From NCBI RefSeq assembly GCF_012034245.1, contig NZ_JAATEO010000007.1, positions 124,001 to 188,000 of the forward strand: DNA of 64,000 nt. The letters run 5' to 3'. Both the position numbers and the translations under genes were made by a program. Numbering within the stretch: the first letter of the stretch is position 1; every line of letters begins with the position of its first letter. This DNA comes from Micromonospora thermarum (lineage in GTDB: Bacteria; Actinomycetota; Actinomycetes; Mycobacteriales; Micromonosporaceae). Below the pieces are notes generated by a model. It was not told where the DNA came from and searched no databases. It saw nothing but the letters and a program-made list of their open reading frames with translations. Shown piece by piece: positions 24,783-33,693 of the stretch.

Positions 24783-25826
24783 TCAGCTCGTGTCGATGCT
24801 CAGCCAGTGGCGGCTGCGCCGGCCCGGCTCGTACGCCGAGTCGAGGCGCTTGGCCACCACACCCGGCAACCCCTGCTGACGGGCCGTCCGCAGGGACTCG
24901 GCGCCGGTGCCGGGGAACCAGGGCGGAGTCTGCCAGTGGGTGCCGCCCAGCGCCAGCCCGTCGAGCAGCTCCCGGCGCTGCGCGTACGGCAGCCCGACGC
25001 TGGTCACGCCCTCCAGCCACAGCAGGTCGAACAGCAGGAACTGGGCGTCGGCGGTGGCCCGCCCACCGCGGGCCGGGCGTACCCGACCCGCCTTGTCGAT
25101 GCGCACCAGGACGCCGTCGAGCACGGCCTCCGTCGGCGCCAGCGTCTCGGCGAGGTCCCGCAGCCACGGGTACGTCCCGGTGATCTCCTCGTCGGTCTCC
25201 GACAGCAGCCGCAGCCGGCCGCCCGAGACGTACGCGACCGCCCGGACGCCGTCCCAGCGCAGCTCGTACCCCCACTCCTCCTCGTCGCGGGGCAGCTTCC
25301 GCGCCGGTGTGGGGTGCATCGGGCGGACCAGCTCCGGCATGCTCTCCCAGCCCTCCGGCGGCGGGTCGGTGCGCCGGACCATCCAGTCCCGCCCGTCCCG
25401 GCCACCGGCGGCGAAGAGCACGTACCGGCCGCTGGTCCGCTCCCCGTCGAGGGTCACGATGACCTCGTCGTTCCGCCACTTCTCGCAGCGGTAGGTTCCC
25501 CGGTCGTGGATCGTCATCCGGCCGCCGCCGTACTCCCCGGCGGGGATCTCGCCGGAGAAGTCGAGGTACTCCATCGGGTGGTCCTCGGTGTGCACGGCGA
25601 GGTGGTTGCGGCCGGTGTCCCGCGGCAGGCCGCGTGGCACCGCCCAGGAGGCGAGGACGCCGTCGTGCTCCAGCCGCAGGTCCCAGTGCAGGCTGCGGGC
25701 GTGGTGCTGCTGGATGACGAAGCGGGCGCCGTCCGGGCCACCCGCCTCCGGGGCCCGCTCCGGCACGGGTTCGGGGGTACGCGCAGCGTCCCGTTTGCGC
25801 CGGTACTCCTCCAGCCGGTCAGCCAC
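24783..25826 (-). CDS. LigD-type 3'-phosphoesterase fused to a catalytically dead DNA ligase domain
   Basis: 347 residues. Residues 33-155 form the LigD phosphoesterase domain with all metal and catalytic residues in place (HHARSLHWDLRLE with His41/His47/Asp49/Arg51, and EDHPMEY with His83, Tyr87). Residues 165-347 follow the ATP-dependent ligase nucleotidyltransferase fold, but motif I reads ELRWDG (Arg190 for the adenylated Lys), the motif III glutamate is Val (LDGVLV), the motif IV glutamate is Pro (LPGVVAK), and the OB domain is missing. End-healing without ligation is the expected activity, perhaps in NHEJ-type repair. GTG at 25826 with GGAG site chosen; GTG 25844 is possible. Confidence 0.85.
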   Translation of the reverse strand: MADRLEEYRRKRDAARTPEPVPERAPEAGGPDGARFVIQQHHARSLHWDLRLEHDGVLASWAVPRGLPRDTGRNHLAVHTEDHPMEYLDFSGEIPAGEYGGGRMTIHDRGTYRCEKWRNDEVIVTLDGERTSGRYVLFAAGGRDGRDWMVRRTDPPPEGWESMPELVRPMHPTPARKLPRDEEEWGYELRWDGVRAVAYVSGGRLRLLSETDEEITGTYPWLRDLAETLAPTEAVLDGVLVRIDKAGRVRPARGGRATADAQFLLFDLLWLEGVTSVGLPYAQRRELLDGLALGGTHWQTPPWFPGTGAESLRTARQQGLPGVVAKRLDSAYEPGRRSRHWLSIDTS

Positions 25827-25934
25827 ATCCGCATTCTCCGGCACCGGGGCGGATTCCGCCCGGGGTCGGCCCGGTCGGGGGTGTGGGTCCGGTTGGCCGG
25901 TGTGCCGGGGGCGATCACGGGTAGAACCGTCGGT

Positions 25935-26720
25935 ATGGATCTCGACCAGCCCACCGTCCTGCTCTCCGGCGAGGTGCGGATACCCCTGCTCGGCTTCGGT
26001 ACGTGGCAGATCACCGGACCGGCGGCGTACGAGGCGGTGCTGGCCGCCCTCGACGCCGGTTACCGGCACATCGACACCGCCACCATGTACGGCAACGAGG
26101 AGGAGATCGGTCGGGCGGTCGCCGAGAGCGGCCTGCGCCGGGAGGACGTCTTCATCACCACGAAGCTGCCGCCGGCGCGGGTCGGCCGGGAGCAGGAGAC
26201 GATCGAGGCGAGCCTGCGCGCGCTCGGCACGGACCACGTCGACCTGTGGCTGCTGCACTGGCCGCCGTCGAACCCGGCGGACAGCATCCCGGTGTGGCGG
26301 GAGATGCTCGCCGCCCGGGACGAGGGCCTGGTCCGCACGGTCGGGGTCAGCAACTTCAGCACCGCCCAGATCGACGAGCTGATCCAGGCCACTGAGGAGA
26401 CCCCGGCGGTCAACCAGATCCGGTGGAGCCCGTCGCTGTACGACCGGCAGCGCCACCGGGACCACCGGGACCGGGGCGTCGTGCTGGAGGGCTACAGCCC
26501 GTTCAAGACCAGCGACCTGACCGACCCGGTTCTGGTCCGGATCGCGGCCGCGCACGGCGTCTCACCGGCCCAGGTGGTGCTCCGTTGGCACATCGACCAC
26601 GAGATCGTGGCGATCCCGAAGAGCGTGACGCCGGAGCGGATCCGTACCAACGCCGACGTCTTCGACTTCTCCCTCACCGCCGAGGAGATGCGCGACATCG
26701 ACGCGCTCGGCGGCTCCTGA
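25935..26720 (+). CDS. Aldo/keto reductase
   Basis: 261 residues, NADPH-dependent (beta/alpha)8 reductase. Tetrad Asp47 (HIDTATMYGNEEE), Tyr52, Lys77 (ITTKLPP) and His108 (LLHWPP) is intact, as is the cofactor segment IPKSVTPERIRTNADVFDF. Slightly shorter than the AKR at 4718-5569 but of the same subgroup. ATG at 25935. Divergent from the phosphoesterase/ligase-like gene; substrate unknown. Confidence 0.92.
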   Translation: MDLDQPTVLLSGEVRIPLLGFGTWQITGPAAYEAVLAALDAGYRHIDTATMYGNEEEIGRAVAESGLRREDVFITTKLPPARVGREQETIEASLRALGTDHVDLWLLHWPPSNPADSIPVWREMLAARDEGLVRTVGVSNFSTAQIDELIQATEETPAVNQIRWSPSLYDRQRHRDHRDRGVVLEGYSPFKTSDLTDPVLVRIAAAHGVSPAQVVLRWHIDHEIVAIPKSVTPERIRTNADVFDFSLTAEEMRDIDALGGS

Positions 26721-26874
26721 CCTCCCTCGGCCCACGGGGTTCTGGGCCGGCGCGTGCCCTCGATGGCGAAAACTTTCACCCCAAACATGGGTGCCGAAGG
26801 GTATCGACATCGACGAACGTTGCAGGGTAGCGTCACGGCCATTAATCGATCCTCGTAGTTTTCTGGAGGACGCC

Positions 26875-27033
26875 ATGGCCCCTGCCCGTCCCGTCCGTCT
26901 GCGCCGCCGAGGTCTGCTCGGCGTGCCGGCGCTGGTGGCCGCCGCCGCGGTCGCCGTCGCCGCCCGGCCGGCGCCCGCGGTCGCCGCGCCGAAGAAGCTC
27001 GAGTGCCTCGCCGACCTGCTCCAGGAGTCCTGA
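26875..27033 (+). CDS. 52-residue signal-peptide-like ORF coupled to the amidase gene
   Basis: ATG at 26875 with a clear CTGGAGGA site. The product is an Arg-rich start (PVRLRRRGLLG, resembling a twin-arginine motif), a hydrophobic Ala/Val stretch and a cleavage-like end (AVAAP), then only KKLECLADLLQES before the stop. The stop and the amidase start overlap as TGATG (27031-27035). So a complete export signal sits directly before, but out of frame with, an amidase that has none. Either a real small secreted peptide, or a signal peptide separated from its enzyme by a frameshift. Confidence 0.6.
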   Translation: MAPARPVRLRRRGLLGVPALVAAAAVAVAARPAPAVAAPKKLECLADLLQES

Positions 27034-27995
27034 TGGCGACCATCCCCTGGTTGGCGGACGTGCTGCGGGGCGCAGGAATCCAGGTCGTGACCCACGGCGA
27101 CTGGCTCAACCGCATGCGGCCGGGAAGCTTCAGCCCGATCGGCGTGCTCTGGCACCACACGGCCGCGACCTCCAGCGCCACCAACCCGCACCCGGCGCTC
27201 AACATCTGCATCAACGGCCGGTCCGACCTGCCCGGCCCGCTCTGCCAGGCGTTGGTCGACTACCACGGCGTCTTCCACGTCATCTCCGCCGGCCGCTGCA
27301 ACCACGCCGGCACCGCCCGGGCGAGCGGACCGATCCCCGCCGGCGACGGCAACACCATGTTGATCGGCTGGGAGATCGACTACAACGGGGTCAACCAGGA
27401 GATGACGGCGGCGCAGTACAACGCCTCCGTCGCCGCCACCGCCGCCGTGCTCAAGCAGCTGGGCAAGGACGCCAGCTACGCCCGCGGGCACCGGGAGACC
27501 AGCACTACCGGCAAGATCGACCCGTCCTTCGTCGACCTGAACGTGATGCGCTCCGACGTCGCGGCGAAGATGGCCGGTGGCACGGCGTGGAGCGCCATCG
27601 TCGACAACAGCACCGCCGGCCGGTTCACCGCGAGCGCCAGCTGGGGCGTCTCGTCGTACTCCGCCCAGCGCTACGGGGCCGACTACCGCTACGCCGACCC
27701 CGTCGCCGCCAGCGACGCGGCCTGGTACAAGTTCAACGTCCCGGCGACCGCGAGCTACCGGGTGGAGGCCTGGTGGCCGGCGGTGTCCGGCTACAACGCC
27801 GGCACGCCGTACATCATCGCGACGACGACCGGCAACCAGACCGTCTACGTCGACCAGCGGGTGAACGGCGGGCAGTGGCGCAACCTCGGCACCTTCACCC
27901 TCCCGGCGGGCGACGCCAACCGGGTGGCGGTGAGCCGGTGGAGCGGTTCCGCCGGATACGTCATCGCCGACGCCGTTCGGCTGACCCGGGTCTGA
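27033..27995 (+). CDS. N-acetylmuramoyl-L-alanine amidase (Amidase_2/PGRP) with C-terminal golvesin-like module
   Basis: 320 residues. Residues 30-170 form an Amidase_2/PGRP domain: VLWHHTAATSS gives the first zinc His, HVISAGRCNHAG the second region, and YARGHRETSTTGKIDPSF the third His and the catalytic Lys/Asp region. The C-terminal 130 residues (VDNSTAGRFTASASWG ... SGYVIADAVRLTRV) are a golvesin/xanthan-lyase-like beta module that binds carbohydrate. It would cleave the MurNAc-L-Ala bond. ATG 27033 has the site CAGGAG inside the upstream ORF; no signal peptide of its own. Similar short-N-terminus amidases may be released by lysis or depend on the upstream ORF. Confidence 0.85.
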   Translation: MATIPWLADVLRGAGIQVVTHGDWLNRMRPGSFSPIGVLWHHTAATSSATNPHPALNICINGRSDLPGPLCQALVDYHGVFHVISAGRCNHAGTARASGPIPAGDGNTMLIGWEIDYNGVNQEMTAAQYNASVAATAAVLKQLGKDASYARGHRETSTTGKIDPSFVDLNVMRSDVAAKMAGGTAWSAIVDNSTAGRFTASASWGVSSYSAQRYGADYRYADPVAASDAAWYKFNVPATASYRVEAWWPAVSGYNAGTPYIIATTTGNQTVYVDQRVNGGQWRNLGTFTLPAGDANRVAVSRWSGSAGYVIADAVRLTRV

Positions 27996-28108
27996 CCCCG
28001 GGAGGGCCGCGCCGGGAGCGGCCAGCGGGTGGTGGCCGCGAGTGGGGCGGCGGATGCCGGGTGACATGCCCTAGGGTCGGCGGGCCGGTCCCTCCACGAA
28101 GGAGCATC

Positions 28109-28696
28109 GTGATTCGACTCCGCGGCATCCTGACCGTCGCCGGCGCCGCCGTGGCGGCCACGGCGGCGCTGCCGGCCACCCCCGCCGCCGCCGACACCGT
28201 CGACCGGTACGCGCATGCGCACTTCGACGGTGCCGGCAGCATGTTCGTCGACGTGCACCGTCCGGCCACCGGCGTCACCACCGTGGACGTCGAGTGGCAG
28301 GACAGCACCTGCGGCCCGGTCGGCGACCTCTACGTGTGCGACAGCGTCTCCCGGCGCGCGTACGACGTCCCGGTCACCCGCTTCGCGTTCTCGCTGAGGG
28401 AGGCGAAGCTGGCCGCGACCGTGCCGTACCAGGAGACCCGTCGGCACTGCGAGTTCGTCGACGAGACCGAGAACTGCACCGAGGAGACCGGCGCCGGCAC
28501 GACCACGCTGCAAGTGACCTGGACGGCCATCGCCGAGCCCTACCGCGAGCGGTGGACCGGCGAGGACGGCACCGTCTACATCTCCACCAGGAGCGACACG
28601 TCGGTGTCCGGCAGCGGCTTCGGCAGCACCTACGACGACCCGCCGGGCACCTTCGGCGTGCTGAGCCGGGTCCGGACCATCCCGCCGGCCGCCTGA
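28109..28696 (+). CDS. Secreted hypothetical protein
   Basis: 195 residues from a GTG at 28109 with the site GAAGGAG. Sec signal peptide of about 28 residues (IRLRGILTVAGAAVAATAA, cleavage AAA-DTV). The mature part is all-beta in look (TVDVEWQDSTCG, TRFAFSLREAKLAATVPY, TTTLQVTWTAIAEPYRERW) with four cysteines likely forming two disulphides. No family recognised. Ends with a strong terminator shared with the convergent cellulase gene. Confidence 0.7.
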   Translation: MIRLRGILTVAGAAVAATAALPATPAAADTVDRYAHAHFDGAGSMFVDVHRPATGVTTVDVEWQDSTCGPVGDLYVCDSVSRRAYDVPVTRFAFSLREAKLAATVPYQETRRHCEFVDETENCTEETGAGTTTLQVTWTAIAEPYRERWTGEDGTVYISTRSDTSVSGSGFGSTYDDPPGTFGVLSRVRTIPPAA

Positions 28697-28697
28697 C

Positions 28698-28744
28698 CAC
28701 GGGCCGGGGTGCCGCGTCGGGACGATGCGGCACCCCGGCCCGTG
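28698..28744. terminator. Perfect 18-bp-stem bidirectional terminator
   Basis: CACGGGCCGGGGTGCCGC at 28698-28715 is exactly complementary to 28727-28744, with an 11-base loop, between the convergent stops at 28696 and 28749. Confidence 0.9.
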
Positions 28745-28748
28745 GGCC

Positions 28749-29885
28749 TCAGGACCGGGTGCAGGCCGCTCCGTTGAGGGTGAAGCTGGTCGGGGAGGAG
28801 TACGCCCCGCTCAGCGTCCCCTGGTAGCCGAAGCTGGCCGTGCCGCCCGGCGCGATCGAGCCGTTCCAGCTCACGTTCCGCGCGGTCACCGACGACCCGC
28901 TCTGGGTCACCGTGGCGTTCCAGGAGTTGGTCACCGTCTGCCCGGCGGGCAGCGTGTACGCGAGCGTCCAGCCGTTGATCGCGCTCGACCCGGTGTTGGT
29001 GATCCGCACGTCGGCCGTGAAGCCGTTGCCCCACGAGTTCGGCGTGTACGTCACCGCGCACCCGCTGCCGCCCGGCGGCGGCGTGGTCGGCGGCGGGGTC
29101 GTCGGCGGGGGTGTGGTCGGGTTGCCGCCGCCGTTGACCGAGGCGGAGAAGTTGGTGACGGCCAGCCCGACACCGCCCTGCCAGGGCTCGAAGCCGGCCT
29201 GGATGCTGGTCAGGTACCACGAGTTGGTGATCGCGCCCCGGTTGCGGACGTCGTTGATGAAGTCCAGGACGCTGAAGCTGAGACTGCTGATCGCCGACGG
29301 CGCCACGTACGAGACGACGTTGTTGGAGCCGTTGCTGCCCCGCCAGACCTCCCAGGTGCGTCCGGCGAGGCTGGCGGTGCCGACCGGCGACCCGATGGGC
29401 TGGATCGAACCCTGGCGGTTGAGCCAGATCATGATCTCCATCTGGTTCACCCCGTCCCGCTTGGGCGAGGGGTCGAGCCAGATGTCGTACGAGGCGTTGT
29501 AGGTCGCCCCGCTGACGTAGCGGTAGGTGATGCTGCTGTTGGCGCTGCTGATCTGGCTGACCTGGATGGGCAGGTTGGTGCCGGGGGAGCAGTTCGTGTA
29601 GTGGCAGCCGATGAAGATCGACGGGTACGCCGTCGGCGCGCCGTTGGTGGGGTTGCTGCCGTCCTGCCTGGTGATCTCGAAGCCGGTGTCGGTGACGGTG
29701 ATGCACTGCTGGGCGCTGGTGCCCCAGCGGTTGTTCTGCACCACGTACCGGCCCTGGATGGTGGTCGAGCCGTACTGCTCGCAGATCTGGGTGTCGGCGG
29801 AGGCGGTGCCGCCGAGGGCCACGGCGACGATCGACCCGGCGGCCAGCAGGGTCGCGGCCGCGAGGGCCCGGAGTGGACGTTTCAT
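28749..29885 (-). CDS. Secreted GH12 endoglucanase with C-terminal CBM2
   Basis: 378 residues: Sec signal peptide (cleavage ASA-DTQ), GH12 domain (about 32-255), a PTTPPP linker, and a CBM2 cellulose-binding module (about 278-378) flanked by the usual cysteine pair (GCAVTY ... AACTRS) with exposed tryptophans (NSWGNGF, INGWTLAY, VSWNG). GH12 nucleophile and acid/base glutamates are in NQMEIMIWLN and AGFEPWQGG. It cleaves beta-1,4-glucans outside the cell. A CebR-type operator 61 bp upstream predicts repression relieved by cellobiose/cello-oligosaccharides. Confidence 0.95.
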   Translation of the reverse strand: MKRPLRALAAATLLAAGSIVAVALGGTASADTQICEQYGSTTIQGRYVVQNNRWGTSAQQCITVTDTGFEITRQDGSNPTNGAPTAYPSIFIGCHYTNCSPGTNLPIQVSQISSANSSITYRYVSGATYNASYDIWLDPSPKRDGVNQMEIMIWLNRQGSIQPIGSPVGTASLAGRTWEVWRGSNGSNNVVSYVAPSAISSLSFSVLDFINDVRNRGAITNSWYLTSIQAGFEPWQGGVGLAVTNFSASVNGGGNPTTPPPTTPPPTTPPPGGSGCAVTYTPNSWGNGFTADVRITNTGSSAINGWTLAYTLPAGQTVTNSWNATVTQSGSSVTARNVSWNGSIAPGGTASFGYQGTLSGAYSSPTSFTLNGAACTRS

Positions 29886-29945
29886 GGTGCTCCTCAGTCG
29901 TCGCCGCCGGGTGGCGCCGGGCGGGTGGTGGGTCACGGGCGGGTT

Positions 29946-29959
29946 CGGGAGCGCTCCCA
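29946..29959. promoter_or_regulatory. CebR-type operator (CGGGAGCGCTCCCA)
   Basis: Matches 13 of 14 bases of TGGGAGCGCTCCCA, the operator of the LacI-family cellobiose repressor CebR in actinomycetes. It is 61-74 bp upstream of the GH12 cellulase start. The remaining part of the 312-base divergent gap (29886-30197) shows A/T-rich promoter-like DNA (ACACATTTACATCTCTGAAA) and no gene. Confidence 0.85.
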
Positions 29960-30197
29960 CGCTAGTCGACACATTTACATCTCTGAAACCCTTGCGCAAC
30001 AGGATGGGGGTATTAAGACGGAAAGTGAGGTTTGTCACGTGAGCGACGAGCGGCCCGCTGGTGGATCGTCCGGGCAACCGGCGCGCGCGGAAAGGGGTTG
30101 CCCCGAGGGGACCGATCGACTCTGGTGTGCGTCGATTGCGCCGAGTAGTGTCTTGCCTCCAACGCGTGCCGAACCCCCTCCGGAGGCGTACACCACC

Positions 30198-31304
30198 ATG
30201 GGTGGCTCCCCCCTGCGCATCCTCGTCGTCGGCGCGGGCATCGCCGGCCTCGCCGTGGCCCGGGCGCTGCGGATGGCAGGCTTCCGGCCCGACGTCACCG
30301 AGAAGCTCCCCGCCGGCGAACTCCCGGACACCGGTCTCTACCTGCCCGGCAACGCCGCGCGGGCGCTGCGCCGGCTCGACCTCGACGGGCCGGTCCGGCC
30401 CCTCGGGCAGGTGATCCACCGGCAGTACTTCCTCGACGCCTCGGGCACGCCGCTCTGCGAGGTCGACCTCGACACGCTGTGGGCCGGCGTCGGGGAGTGC
30501 CGGGCGCTGCTCCGGGCCGAGCTGCACCGGGTGCTGCTCACCGGCGCCGGGGGCGCTGTGCGGCACGGCGCCGAGATCCGCGGCATCGACCTGCTGCCGC
30601 GGAGCGTCGGCGTCACGTTCGTCGACGGCACCGCCACCGAGTACGACCTGGTGATCGGCGCGGACGGGCCCCGCTCCTCGATCCGTACGCTCGCCTCACT
30701 CGGGGGCCCGCCGCGCCCCACCGGGCAGGTGGTGTACCGCGGCGTGGTGCGGGACGGGCCGCCCGTCCGCGAGTGGACCGCGCTGCTCGGGCAGCGGGCC
30801 GGTTTCCTGATCATCCCCATCGGGGCCGGGCGGCTGCACTGCTACGCGGACGAGACGGGCACCGAGGCGCCGGTCGACGCGGTGGCCCGGCTGCGGGAGC
30901 TCTTCGGCGACTACGGCGGTCCCGTGCCCGAGGTGCTGGACTGCCTGGACCACGTGCACGTCGGCGTCACCGACGAGGTCGAGCTGGGCCGGTGGCATCG
31001 GGGACGGGTGCTGCTGGTCGGTGACGCCGCGCACGCCACCGCACCGACTCTCTCCCAGGGCGCGGCGATGGCGCTGGAGGACGCCGTCGTGCTCGCCGAG
31101 TCGCTGAAGGCGGCCGGCAGCGTCGAGGCGGCGCTGACGGCGTACGAGAGTCGTCGTCGTCCGCGTACCCGATGGGTGCGGGACCGGACCCGGGACCGCA
31201 ACCGGACCCGCGACGTGCCGCCCGCGCTGCGCGATCCGCTGCTGCGCGGGCGCGGCGGACGCATCTTCGGCGAGCACTACCGGCTGCTGCTGGGGCCCCT
31301 GTGA
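30198..31304 (+). CDS. FAD-dependent monooxygenase (PHBH/UbiH type)
   Basis: 368 residues. FAD site: [13 protein letters not shown] near the N-terminus, the DG motif [10 protein letters not shown] about residue 155, and the GD motif [20 protein letters not shown] about residue 275, as in p-hydroxybenzoate hydroxylase-like enzymes that hydroxylate aromatic compounds with NAD(P)H and O2. The C-terminal 40 residues are Arg-rich ([17 protein letters not shown]). Related single enzymes act in salicylate- or urate-type catabolism or in antibiotic tailoring; no pathway partner is adjacent. ATG at 30198; site weak (CCGGAGG 10 bases upstream). Confidence 0.9.
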   Translation: MGGSPLRILVVGAGIAGLAVARALRMAGFRPDVTEKLPAGELPDTGLYLPGNAARALRRLDLDGPVRPLGQVIHRQYFLDASGTPLCEVDLDTLWAGVGECRALLRAELHRVLLTGAGGAVRHGAEIRGIDLLPRSVGVTFVDGTATEYDLVIGADGPRSSIRTLASLGGPPRPTGQVVYRGVVRDGPPVREWTALLGQRAGFLIIPIGAGRLHCYADETGTEAPVDAVARLRELFGDYGGPVPEVLDCLDHVHVGVTDEVELGRWHRGRVLLVGDAAHATAPTLSQGAAMALEDAVVLAESLKAAGSVEAALTAYESRRRPRTRWVRDRTRDRNRTRDVPPALRDPLLRGRGGRIFGEHYRLLLGPL

Positions 31305-31479
31305 CGGCAGCCGGGGCCGTTCCCGGTGGGCGCGGGCGCGGTCCGGCGTGCCGGGTGGCGCAGGTTACCCGACCACCCCACGCGGCGCTGCCACCTGCCG
31401 GGGACTATCCTCCTTGCGGATGACGGCCCGCAGACAACAACGCGTGCCGAGCGGGACAACCCAGAACCGGAGGCCACTC

Positions 31480-33240
31480 GTGACCACCGTCGCACCCAAG
31501 CCGGTCGTGACCCGGCCCTGGCCGGTCCGAGCACCGGTCAAGGGGTCGGCCATCGCGCGGCTGCTGCGGACCACGGACGCGAAGCAGATCGGGATCATGT
31601 ACATGGTCACCGCGTTCGCGTTCTTCATGATCGGCGGCCTGATGGCCCTGATCATGCGGGCCGAGCTGGCCCGGCCCGGGCTGCAGTTCCTGTCGCCCGA
31701 GCAGTACAACCAGCTCTTCACCATGCACGGCACGATCATGCTGCTGTTCTTCGCGACGCCGATCGTGTTCGCCTTCGCGAACTACATCGTGCCGATCCAG
31801 ATCGGCGCGCCGGACGTCTCCTTCCCGCGACTGAACAGCTTCGCCTACTGGCTCTACCTGTTCGGTGGGTCGATGGCGACGCTGGGCTTCATCACGCCGG
31901 GTGGCGCCGCGGACTTCGGCTGGTTCGCCTACACGCCGCTGAGCAGCGTCGAGCACTCGCCGGGCGTCGGCGCGAACATGTGGATCGTCGGCCTGGCCAT
32001 CTCCGGTCTGGGCACCATCCTCGGCGCGGTCAACATGATCACGACGATCCTGACCCTGCGCGCGCCCGGCATGACCATGTTCCGGATGCCGATCTTCACC
32101 TGGAACATCCTGGTCACCAGCCTGCTGGCGATCCTGGTCTTCCCGCTGCTGGCCGCCGCGCTGTTCGCGCTCGCCGCCGACCGCCTGATGGGCGCCCACG
32201 TGTACGACCCGGCGACCGGCGGGCCGATGCTGTGGCAGCACCTGTTCTGGTTCTTCGGCCACCCCGAGGTGTACATCGTCGCGCTGCCGTTCTTCGGCAT
32301 CGTCTCCGAGGTCATCCCGGTCTTCTCCCGCAAGCCGATCTTCGGCTACAAGGGCCTGGTCGCCGCGACCATCGCCATCGCCGCCCTGTCGATGAGCGTG
32401 TGGGCGCACCACATGTTCGCCACCGGCCAGGTGCTGCTGCCGTTCTTCAGCTTCCTGAGCTTCCTGATCGCCGTCCCCACTGGCATGAAGTTCTTCAACT
32501 GGATCGGCACCATGTGGCGGGGCCAGATCAGCTTCGAGTCGCCGATGCTGTTCTCGATCGGCTTCCTCGTCACGTTCCTCTTCGGCGGTCTCACCGGCGT
32601 GCTGCTGGCCAGCCCTCCGCTGGACTTCCACGTGTCCGACTCGTACTTCGTGGTGGCCCACTTCCACTACGTGCTCTTCGGCACGATCGTGTTCGCGGTG
32701 TTCGCCGGCATCTACTTCTGGTTCCCGAAGATGTTCGGCCGGATGCTCGATGAGCGCCTCGCCAAGGTGCACTTCTGGCTCACCATGATCGGCTTCCACA
32801 CCACGTTCCTGGTGCAGCACTGGCTGGGCAACGAGGGCATGCCGCGGCGGTACGCGGACTACCTGCCGACCGACGGCTTCACCACGCTGAACATGATCTC
32901 CACGATCGGCGCGTTCATCACCGGTATCTCGACCCTGCCGTTCATCTACAACTGCTGGAAGTCGTACAAGGCCGGCCCGGTGGTCGAGGTCGAGGACCCG
33001 TGGGGCCACGGCAACTCGCTGGAGTGGGCGACCACCTCGCCGCCTCCGCTGCGGAACTTCGACCGGATGCCGCGGATCCGCTCCGAGCGGCCGGCGTTCG
33101 ACTACAAGTTCCCGGAGCTGGCCGCCGGTGGCCAGTCGCTGGCCGGCCCGCCGGAGGGCGGCGCCAAGCCGCTGACCAGCGAGTCCGACGGTGGCGCCAG
33201 CTACCAGGAGGACGTCGCGAGCGACATCGACCGCCGCTGA
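31480..33240 (+). CDS. ctaD: Cytochrome c oxidase subunit I (aa3 type)
   Basis: 586 residues, 12 membrane helices. Haem and copper ligands are in place: [11 protein letters not shown] (low-spin haem His), [19 protein letters not shown] (CuB His with the His-Tyr pair), WAHHMF (two CuB His) and [10 protein letters not shown] (both haem His). It catalyses O2 reduction and proton pumping in the cytochrome bcc-aa3 chain. The start GTG at 31480 has the site CCGGAGG. Proton-channel motif [13 protein letters not shown] is present. The hydrophilic C-terminal tail of about 60 residues is usual in actinobacteria. Stands alone here; subunits II and III are elsewhere. Confidence 0.97.
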   Translation: MTTVAPKPVVTRPWPVRAPVKGSAIARLLRTTDAKQIGIMYMVTAFAFFMIGGLMALIMRAELARPGLQFLSPEQYNQLFTMHGTIMLLFFATPIVFAFANYIVPIQIGAPDVSFPRLNSFAYWLYLFGGSMATLGFITPGGAADFGWFAYTPLSSVEHSPGVGANMWIVGLAISGLGTILGAVNMITTILTLRAPGMTMFRMPIFTWNILVTSLLAILVFPLLAAALFALAADRLMGAHVYDPATGGPMLWQHLFWFFGHPEVYIVALPFFGIVSEVIPVFSRKPIFGYKGLVAATIAIAALSMSVWAHHMFATGQVLLPFFSFLSFLIAVPTGMKFFNWIGTMWRGQISFESPMLFSIGFLVTFLFGGLTGVLLASPPLDFHVSDSYFVVAHFHYVLFGTIVFAVFAGIYFWFPKMFGRMLDERLAKVHFWLTMIGFHTTFLVQHWLGNEGMPRRYADYLPTDGFTTLNMISTIGAFITGISTLPFIYNCWKSYKAGPVVEVEDPWGHGNSLEWATTSPPPLRNFDRMPRIRSERPAFDYKFPELAAGGQSLAGPPEGGAKPLTSESDGGASYQEDVASDIDRR

Positions 33241-33256
33241 CGGTCCGCGTCTCGCA

Positions 33257-33298
33257 CGACGGGCGCCGCCCCCGGGGATCCGGGCGCGGCGCCCGTCG
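33257..33298 (+). terminator. Hairpin terminator of ctaD
   Basis: Arms 33257-33269 and 33286-33298 (CGACGGGCGCCGC and complement) pair perfectly over 13 bp, 16 bases after the ctaD stop. Confidence 0.8.
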
Positions 33299-33339
33299 CC
33301 GTTCCCGTGGCGGTGCGGGCTGAACGGGGCCGCCGGGAG

Positions 33340-33416
33340 TGATCCACTCGGCTTCCGTGAAGTCGGGCCATCGTCCGCACTTGGATACCGCGACTTCAAG
33401 GATATCGAGTGGATCA
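33340..33416. repeat. 77-base REP-like nested palindrome
   Basis: Outer arms TGATCCACTCG (33340-33350) and CGAGTGGATCA (33406-33416) and inner arms TGAAGTCG (33358-33365) and CGACTTCA (33391-33398) are perfect, with TCC/GGA pairing between them: one long imperfect hairpin with a 25-base loop. It is intergenic, away from start codons. This looks like a dispersed palindromic unit (REP or non-autonomous element); copy number cannot be checked here. Confidence 0.55.
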
Positions 33417-33693
33417 GTCCACCCCGTGACGGCGGCATGGGGGTGATCCGGGGTCAGGGAAACCGCGATGCCGGCGGCATCGAGTTGACCAATGCGGCCG
33501 TCCGGTGGATCACGACCCGATGTCGGGCGACCCGGGCCCGGCACCCCGGGCCGGGCGACCCGCCCGCATGCCCGCCTGCGCTGGCGGGCGTGAGCACAAC
33601 CAGCCCGGTCGCGCGGTCCGCCGCCTGCACACCCGCCCCTGGCACCAGACCGCTCGCATCCGCGCCGGGCGGGGCCAGGGGGGCGGTCGCCGG
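33417..33693. other. Gene-free stretch downstream of the MFS gene
   Basis: No supported frame. It contains a hairpin GCCCGCC-TGCGCT-GGCGGGC (33570-33589), a possible terminator for the minus-strand MFS gene, and a GC-rich block with GGGCGACCCG twice (around 33525 and 33553). Confidence 0.4.

Noticed and set aside
23014-25479. An 821-codon minus-strand frame
   Set aside because: Overlaps GH15, thrC and the phosphoesterase gene in the wrong frame; repetitive Arg/Gly/Ala composition.
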